Shown: positions 58,601 to 64,000 of the stretch, in pieces | How the letters are laid out: each line of letters begins with the position of its first letter | Numbering within the stretch: position 1 is the first letter of the stretch | Source: Anas platyrhynchos | Lineage: Eukaryota; Chordata; Aves; Anseriformes; Anatidae | Assembly: GCF_047663525.1 (NCBI RefSeq) | Contig: NC_092590.1 | Location: forward strand, 15,272,001 to 15,336,000 | DNA: 64,000 nucleotides | Direction of reading: 5' to 3' | The notes under the pieces: generated by a model | Databases searched by the model: none | The model's input: only the letters and a program-made list of their open reading frames with translations | What the model was told of the DNA's origin: nothing | Translations under genes and position numbers: made by a program

Positions 58601-61600
58601 GGAGTCCTCCAGGACAAGTCAGGCAGGTTTTCAAGTGAATGTCAGCTACAGACCAAATGAGTGCTCCCCTACCTTCACAAACATGGCTTTGCATTGGAAC
58701 CTCTGCACAAAAGCAACTCTGTAAGAGGGCTGCTGGTGAACCAACATTGTCAAAAACGACCTGGCACCAGGCAGCTTGCAGAGGTCTGTGGGCAGAGACT
58801 CCCTGTTTAGCAGCCACACAACTCACTTCCAGAGCTCCTCCAAGTCGCTGATTGCTTCTTTCTTCCTGCCATGCTTTAATTTGAAGTTAGCAGCTTCCCT
58901 TATCAGTGACAAATGAACAGGAGACTCTGGCTGAAAGACAAAGCAGCTCTAATTAGGTCTTTAATTTCACAACACGGAGCCCAGCTCTAGCTGGCTTTAA
59001 TGCCCCAGAGACCTGGCCAGGGAGTTAGCACCCTGTCATACAGAATTAGACCATCTTTGCACTCTAGGAAGTGAGGCAAGACTGTATGGGATGAGGCAGC
59101 TTGCTCATTGATCCACAGTGCTTTCTAATCAGAGAGGAGGCCTGACTGCTACATTTGGGCACCCACAGCTCCCACTCTCTTAATCTGACAGGAAAAGTAA
59201 TGATCTGCTTCTCCTTCTTTGCAACACATCCAAAATAATGCAGCAGTGATAAAACAAATGCTTACAAAACAGGAGCTCATAGCTCTCCAAAACCCCAGCT
59301 GGATGAACTGCTGAGGCTGTGCATCAGTGGGAAAAGCTGAGCTTGGGCTACCTAGAAAAGACCGCATTACCTCCTCGGGACTGACTTGCCTGGAATTGCT
59401 GATACCACTGGATAGCCTGCGTGAAGACTTCGATGGCACTGTCAATGTCTTCTTCGTGGCTATACATTGTCACCAACGCAGACACCTGCAAACGTTCAAG
59501 AGCAGCTTATAACAGATCCTCACACAAGCTGTCTGTAGACAGAGAGCTAGCATTTAATTCACAAGATTTCCTCAAGACAGAGGCAATGTGAGCTTTTTGC
59601 TCTGTCCCTAGAAAGCAGCTATGGTGACAGGCAGGATACCCAGGCAAGACCTTCCTACCTGAAGGTCCCTCGTGAAGAAATGTCACCAACAATCCTTCTC
59701 TTACAGTACAAGCTTAGGACTGCATTCACAGGAAGAGATTTCTTGTCTTGGCACTTCCTTTGCTTGCCACTGGACCCAGTTTCACTATAAACCTTTTTCT
59801 CCCCCCATCTCTACCCCAACAGCCACGAAAAAAAAAAAAAAAAATCAGTACTGAAGAAATGAGGTACACACACCCTAAACACAACTAGAGATGACCCAGG
59901 GCAAGCAGTTTTACTTACCATACCAGGCTTGTGCTGCAGTTCCTCTATGCTCCTCAGAATCATACAGGCTTTGGTGACACTGCCTGTAAGAGAGGGAACA
60001 ACATGCCCTTAGTGCCACGCTGACACTGCATCCTGGCTGGTGGACAGGGGACTGTGATCTTCCACTAGTTCCTGCCAAAGGTAAACAACGGGGACAAAAC
60101 AATCCCCTTCTTAAAACTATCTCCCTCATTTCCAGGAATGAAGGACACACCTCCACACAGGGGACCCCCTAAAGCCCATTTCTCCCCAAGCCTTAAACCA
60201 TAATTACGCACTGACAGTTTGCCGAGAAGGGAAGACACTGGATACCTTGAGCAATTTTTAGCTGGGCCATCGTCAGTTTGATCTCAGCTGCGTTGGCAGG
60301 GTGCTGCTCTGCAAAGTCCTGGGAATCAAAGGATAGAATGACTCAACGTGTGCACGGGCACCAGGCTGCTGCTCTGCTGAACTGGACCTCACGCTCAGTC
60401 ACAGGAAGCTGGCAAGAGCCAAGGAAAGCTTTCCAGTACATGCAGGCTTCAGCATGCAGCAGACGAGGACCCCAAACTGTGCCAGTGGCCCAGTGTCCTC
60501 TCAGGTTTCAATCCCAGGCCACTCAGTCCTTCCAAAAGGAGGCTATTGTAAACTGCTTGTGAGTAGAGCCACGGAGCCCACTGCTTATCCTGGAAGACAC
60601 TTCCTACAAATATCTGAGGTGCAAGGGAACTATCCCATGTAAATCAGCATGGCTCATTTGGGTGTAAATGCTTTCCAGAAACATTAAACTAAGCCAAAAT
60701 AAGCACAGTCAGATATTCCTGAATATTTAAACGAGACAAAACAAAGGATAACAGCACAAAGAACACACAGAGCAAGTTTAAAGGGAGCGAGACCAAAGGA
60801 ATACTTCTCTCAACCTACCTGCAGAAGCCCTATGGCCTTTGCGTGCTGCTTCTCACGACACAGCTGGGCTGCCTGAATGAGCACAGGGAGCAGATGCTCA
60901 GGGCTCTGTGACTGCAGGCTTGCTGACAGCTTGCGGCACTGATCCGCCTGAGGAGGGGGAAGAGAATAGTTTGCTCAGCCTCTGCAAGCACCTAATTTAG
61001 AGCTAACCTGCCAGTTATATCTTAGCAATGGTTTCCCTGAAATAGGTACAGAGAGCCGAGAAAAAAACCTCTCAGTAGCAGTTCAGATGCATCTAAGAAC
61101 CCCACAAACCCATTCCATCTCATCCTGGTCATCTCCACATTGTACTCCCTACAGCAACACTCAGGTCACCACACAACAGGCTCTTCTATTTTTTAGGGAT
61201 TTTTCCCCACCTATGTGCCTAAGCCAGGTGGTTGTATCTTCTACAGGCTGCACATCCATTTTTGCCTAGTCAGACTCCTGTGGAAGGTGCTAAGTCTGTA
61301 GCCAACTTCAGATCGGTTTCTCCTACCTGGTTAGTGTACATTGCCAGCAAAGCTTTGTTGAATTCAATCGCCTGGAGCTGCTTCTTGGAGAGTTTATGCT
61401 CAACACCTTCCGCATTGGTCAGTTTGACCTTTTTCTTTGAGTCAAAAACATTTTGGTCCTGGGGGGAAAAAAAAAATAAATCACACAGCATGATTTCAAT
61501 ATATTCCTTCAACAAGAGAAGTTCTCTGGGTCTGTGATTTAACTACTGTTTAGGAAAAAGTCTTCCCTGACTATCCCCCTCTCTTCACAGAAACAGACAA

Positions 61601-64000
61601 CTTGAGTAGCCACAAGGAAGGGCCACACTGAAAGGAGCAAGGTCATTCTATACCTTGTTAATTGTGATGATGTTATTTGCAATGACAGCAAGCAGTCCTA
61701 CATCTGTTGGCCTGCAGATTAAAAAAAAAAGGAGAAAACACAATGTTATTGAACAGTGGTCTCCCTACAGATGGAAGAATGAATGTCAGTTTTAGAAAAG
61801 CTCCTACTTCAACTTGATTATTTGATTGTAGAGCTGTAGGGCATCCTCTGTACGACCCTGCAGTTGCATGATATACGCCATCTGACCGTGAATAATGGCC
61901 AGTTCAGCCTCGGTGTCCTCCTCAGTCGCGTCCTGAAGGAAAATCAAGGGGGAAAAGAAGCTGCCATCTGGTCTCTTTCCCTCATTTCAGCATTCTGCAG
62001 GCAAATGTTTATGAGCTGTCTTGAGCAGCATTAGCAACAAAGAACCCCAGCCACTACATGTGAAGCCACAGCACAAATACAAGTTAAACCTGGGTTAAAC
62101 CAAAAGAAAGCCCCACCTGCTACTGTAAGCCTGAATTTACCCCTCTACTTGAACCAACCAGTGACTACAAGTCACCTAAGTCTCCCATCACCCAGTCAGC
62201 GTGTTCATAGCATGGATGGGTCACAGGGAGGTTCCAGACAAGCTGTAACCATCCCGCCTGGACCAGCACATGCAACTGTGCAAGAAGCAGAGCAGCAACT
62301 TGTGGTGTTACACTTCTGCAACAACCACGATTGCTGCTCCAGCCTCACCAGTGGTACCAGCAGCAGTTGCATGTCTTGCTGGGTAATACCACGTTAGCAG
62401 CTTTAGGCTGTTATCTGGCTATTTTATTTTATTTTTTTTAACATTTTACGACCACACCCTCATTCATGCTGGTGCAAAGCAAACATTTTCCAGAACAATA
62501 TCAGCAACTTACAGTGTCTTCTGAGAGTGACTGGCGGCACAGCTCTAGAAGCAAAAACAAATGCAAGAACAGAATTTAGAAGGCTTAGGGGGGGAAAAAA
62601 CAGCCTAGAAGCATGTGGGAGCATATACTGTTTTCATGTATCCCTTGCAGATACTCATCCTGAAACTTCTGCATCACTAGAAAAGCCTCTCCAGGCAGAC
62701 TGTTCCTTATCCACTGAAAGGTCCAACCTTCAAACCAAAACCTTCAAACCTTTGCAAAGGACTATTGTAAACAGCACACATAGATTCACTAACCCCCAAA
62801 TTTACACATGCTCATCACAACAGGAAGGGGAGCTGCTATTCTATCATCAAAATCAGGGTAGAACTGACATTTATGTATAAGAGCAAACAGATTGTAAAGA
62901 AATTAGTGATTTTTTTCATATATATATACACTCACACACATGCATACAGGCTAACAAAACCAGGAGTTAGAATAGATGAGACATCTTCAAGAAGAGATCA
63001 CATTCACGTGTGCTTCCCACTTCAAAAAAAAATGCTCAAAGGGATTCCATCCCAATCAGGGGCCTGGAAAAGAGCCAGGAAATGCTACATGCAGTGCAGC
63101 TCTGGAAAAGAGCTGCAGAGGAACGCTTCTACAAAAACCCCACTTCTGCCCAGAACCATCTGGACACCTACAAAAAATTCTGCTCTTGGTCAGTTTTTGA
63201 ATTGACGGTCCAAACTTCTTTCTCTGTTTAAGTGTGTGTCCAGAGAGGAGGTAACTGCTTCTGTCACACGCAGCTTCTCACACCTCACTGTGATTTTACC
63301 TTCTGCTTTCCGTAGTTTCTTCATTGCTTCGTTCAGCTTTCCTTGCCCGATCAACGCGCATGCGCTGTTATAACACAGCTCGTAAGTGGTTTCTCGAAGG
63401 CCCAAATCCTCCTAGCATGAAAAACAAACATAGCACAGCAGAAACAGTAACTATCTGTACAGATTCGACGGGCTACAGACACAAGCTATAGTTTTCATGC
63501 ACATTCCTTGCAAAATAGATTTTCTACAGAAACCTCTAGAGGCCATTTTCAAAGGGCCATTTTCAACTGGCAAATTTTAAGTCACGGTGCAAAGAATCTT
63601 CCTTCCTACTGCACAATGAAGTCAGACACAATCAGCAAGGAAGCAACTCCAGCCTGAACCTGGGGACTGCTTACGCTGCTGGAAGAGGATGAGTAAGAAG
63701 CAGCACCCTAGAGAACTAGGGCGAGGATCCGCAGCACTAAATGGAAAACTGAGCGTGCCATGCACATCTCCAGAACAAAGGCTTCTGAGAAACTAGAACA
63801 TCTTTATCTGCACTACTCATTAACAAAAAAATTCCCCTTCACAACAAGGTGGTTTAGGTCATTAGAAGTCATTAAGAGACAGAAGACATTACGAGACAGA
63901 AATGCATTTCCATCCTTTAGAGCTCTAAGACTCCGGATCCTTTGCTCCCTGGCTGCCACTCTAACACTCAGACAAGCACACACTTACTGGCATCACTCTC
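55438..64000 (-). CDS. SRP72: SRP72, signal recognition particle 72 kDa subunit (3' 16 exons; 5' end outside)
   Basis: Sixteen exons on the minus strand, from the last 13 nt of an exon at the right edge to the stop at 55438, join without a phase conflict and encode 508 C-terminal residues. The human protein has 671, so about 163 N-terminal residues lie beyond the window; the exon count fits exons 4-19 of the 19-exon human gene. The helical repeat (TPR-like) region that binds SRP68 covers the first two thirds of the visible part. Then come lysine-rich segments and the conserved RNA-binding core PDPERWLPMRERSYYRGRKK, followed by a low-complexity basic tail ending KKKGGKSGW. SRP72 works in the cytosolic signal recognition particle, targeting nascent secretory proteins to the ER. 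One intron has a GC donor. Confidence 0.98.
56630..56789 (-). CDS. SRP72: SRP72 exon 18
   Basis: Between GGCTGTTCTGCAG and GTAAGT. Encodes KLPKNYDPKVTPDPERWLPM and the following Arg/Lys-rich part: the 7SL RNA-binding core of the family. Confidence 0.98.
57108..57145 (-). CDS. SRP72: SRP72 exon 17 (38-nt lysine exon)
   Basis: A 38-nt exon between TTTTCAG and GTAAGT, coding QGEV plus a run of eight Lys from an AAG-rich repeat. Phase fits both neighbours. Confidence 0.93.
57401..57538 (-). CDS. SRP72: SRP72 exon 16
   Basis: Acceptor CTTCCTTTGCAG, donor GTAGCG. Encodes SKHLPSSDTMSLKVDVDALE and the following KKAGKLTGDNQQKEQ. Confidence 0.96.
58172..58249 (-). CDS. SRP72: SRP72 exon 15
   Basis: Encodes QNPKDVHTLAQLISAYSLVD and PEKAK. 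The donor is placed at GTATCC because only that end gives phase 2 for exon 16; an adjacent GTGTAT would break the frame. Confidence 0.92.
58827..58930 (-). CDS. SRP72: SRP72 exon 14
   Basis: Acceptor GTCTTTCAG, donor GTGAGT. Encodes SLIREAANFKLKHGRKKEAI and the rest of a helical repeat. Confidence 0.97.
59390..59485 (-). CDS. SRP72: SRP72 exon 13, followed by a GC donor
   Basis: 32 codons, VSALVTMYSHEEDIDSAIEV to WYQQFQ. The exon ends CCAG and the intron begins GCAAGT: the classic GC-AG donor context. The nearby GT would add residues and break the phase. Confidence 0.95.
59919..59983 (-). CDS. SRP72: SRP72 exon 12
   Basis: 65 nt; encodes SVTKACMILRSIEELQHKPG and M. Donor GTAAGT. Confidence 0.97.
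60246..60318 (-). CDS. SRP72: SRP72 exon 11
   Basis: 73 nt; encodes DFAEQHPANAAEIKLTMAQL and KIAQ. Donor GTATCC, as for exon 15. Confidence 0.96.
60819..60947 (-). CDS. SRP72: SRP72 exon 10
   Basis: 43 codons, phase 0 at both ends. Encodes ADQCRKLSASLQSQSPEHLL and the next helix pair. Confidence 0.97.
61327..61458 (-). CDS. SRP72: SRP72 exon 9
   Basis: 44 codons between CCCCCCAG and GTAGGA. Encodes DQNVFDSKKKVKLTNAEGVE and LSKKQLQAIEFNKALLAMY. Confidence 0.98.
61654..61711 (-). CDS. SRP72: SRP72 exon 8
   Basis: 58 nt; encodes PTDVGLLAVIANNIITINK, matching the human protein closely. Confidence 0.97.
61808..61932 (-). CDS. SRP72: SRP72 exon 7
   Basis: 125 nt; encodes an acidic start (DATEEDTEAE) and a TPR-like pair, LAIIHGQMAYIMQLQGRTED. 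Confidence 0.97.
62513..62544 (-). CDS. SRP72: SRP72 exon 6 (32-nt microexon)
   Basis: 32 nt between GCTTCTAG and GTAAGT, encoding LCRQSLSEDT. Phases 1 in and 0 out fit exons 5 and 7. Confidence 0.9.
63300..63411 (-). CDS. SRP72: SRP72 exon 5
   Basis: 112 nt; encodes EDLGLRETTYELCYNSACAL and IGQGKLNEAMKKLRKAE, a TPR-like repeat. Confidence 0.97.
63988..64000 (-). CDS. SRP72: SRP72 exon 4, 3' end only (partial)
   Basis: The last 13 nt of an exon (codons for RVMP) before the donor GTAAGTGTG. The rest of the gene is beyond the window. Confidence 0.85.

Noticed and set aside
63355-63366. Perfect NRF-1 palindrome CGCGCATGCGCT
   Set aside because: It lies within SRP72 coding exon 5 and encodes conserved residues, so a regulatory role is unlikely.
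1-64000. CRISPR arrays, tRNA or rRNA genes, bacterial-type operons
   Set aside because: None are seen. The only regular arrays are the minisatellites and the telomere repeat, and the gene structure is vertebrate.

Overview
The window is bird genomic DNA, most likely a chicken-like or other galloanserine genome. The evidence is intron-containing vertebrate genes with GT-AG splice sites, several CR1 LINE fragments (the typical avian retroposon) and very little other interspersed repeat. Five genes can be assigned from protein sequence and splice phase: SPINK2 (+), HOPX (+), THEGL/SPMAP2L (-), ARL9 (-) and SRP72 (-, running off the right edge). This is the human 4q12 block SRP72-ARL9-THEGL-HOPX-SPINK2 read in the opposite direction, so gene order is conserved. 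Gene names rest on remembered family sequences; no search was run.

Layout. 1-17545 holds no gene that I can support: AT-rich intergenic DNA with microsatellites and a few motif-rich islands. 17546-18262 is a tandem array with a 64-bp higher-order unit that stops about 300 bp before SPINK2. SPINK2 (18566-22627) has four coding exons and a short interstitial telomere repeat in intron 2. 22730-37600 is gene-poor, with old CR1 pieces, a T/G-rich low-complexity tract, two orphan exon-like segments and a GC-rich island (33.2-34.6 kb) carrying a consensus splice donor that may mark a distal HOPX first exon. HOPX (TATA box at 37624, coding exons 37944-40806) has a CR1 copy with a long open frame in its coding intron. 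THEGL and HOPX are tail to tail, with poly(A) signals about 620 bp apart. ARL9 has three coding exons, a CpG-rich first exon, and a CR1 and a short hAT-like element in intron 1. SRP72 is present from the last bases of exon 4 to its poly(A) signal (16 exons, 508 residues), including one GC-AG intron.

The genes do not form an operon or pathway. SRP72 is a core signal recognition particle subunit, ARL9 an atypical Arf-like GTPase, THEGL a testis-type repeat protein, HOPX a non-DNA-binding homeodomain cofactor, and SPINK2 a secreted Kazal protease inhibitor. I found no previously undescribed multi-gene system. The most unusual points are the higher-order repeat array and telomere repeat flanking the first SPINK2 exons, the altered GTPase motifs of ARL9 including Asn-to-His in NKxD, and the GC-AG intron of SRP72.
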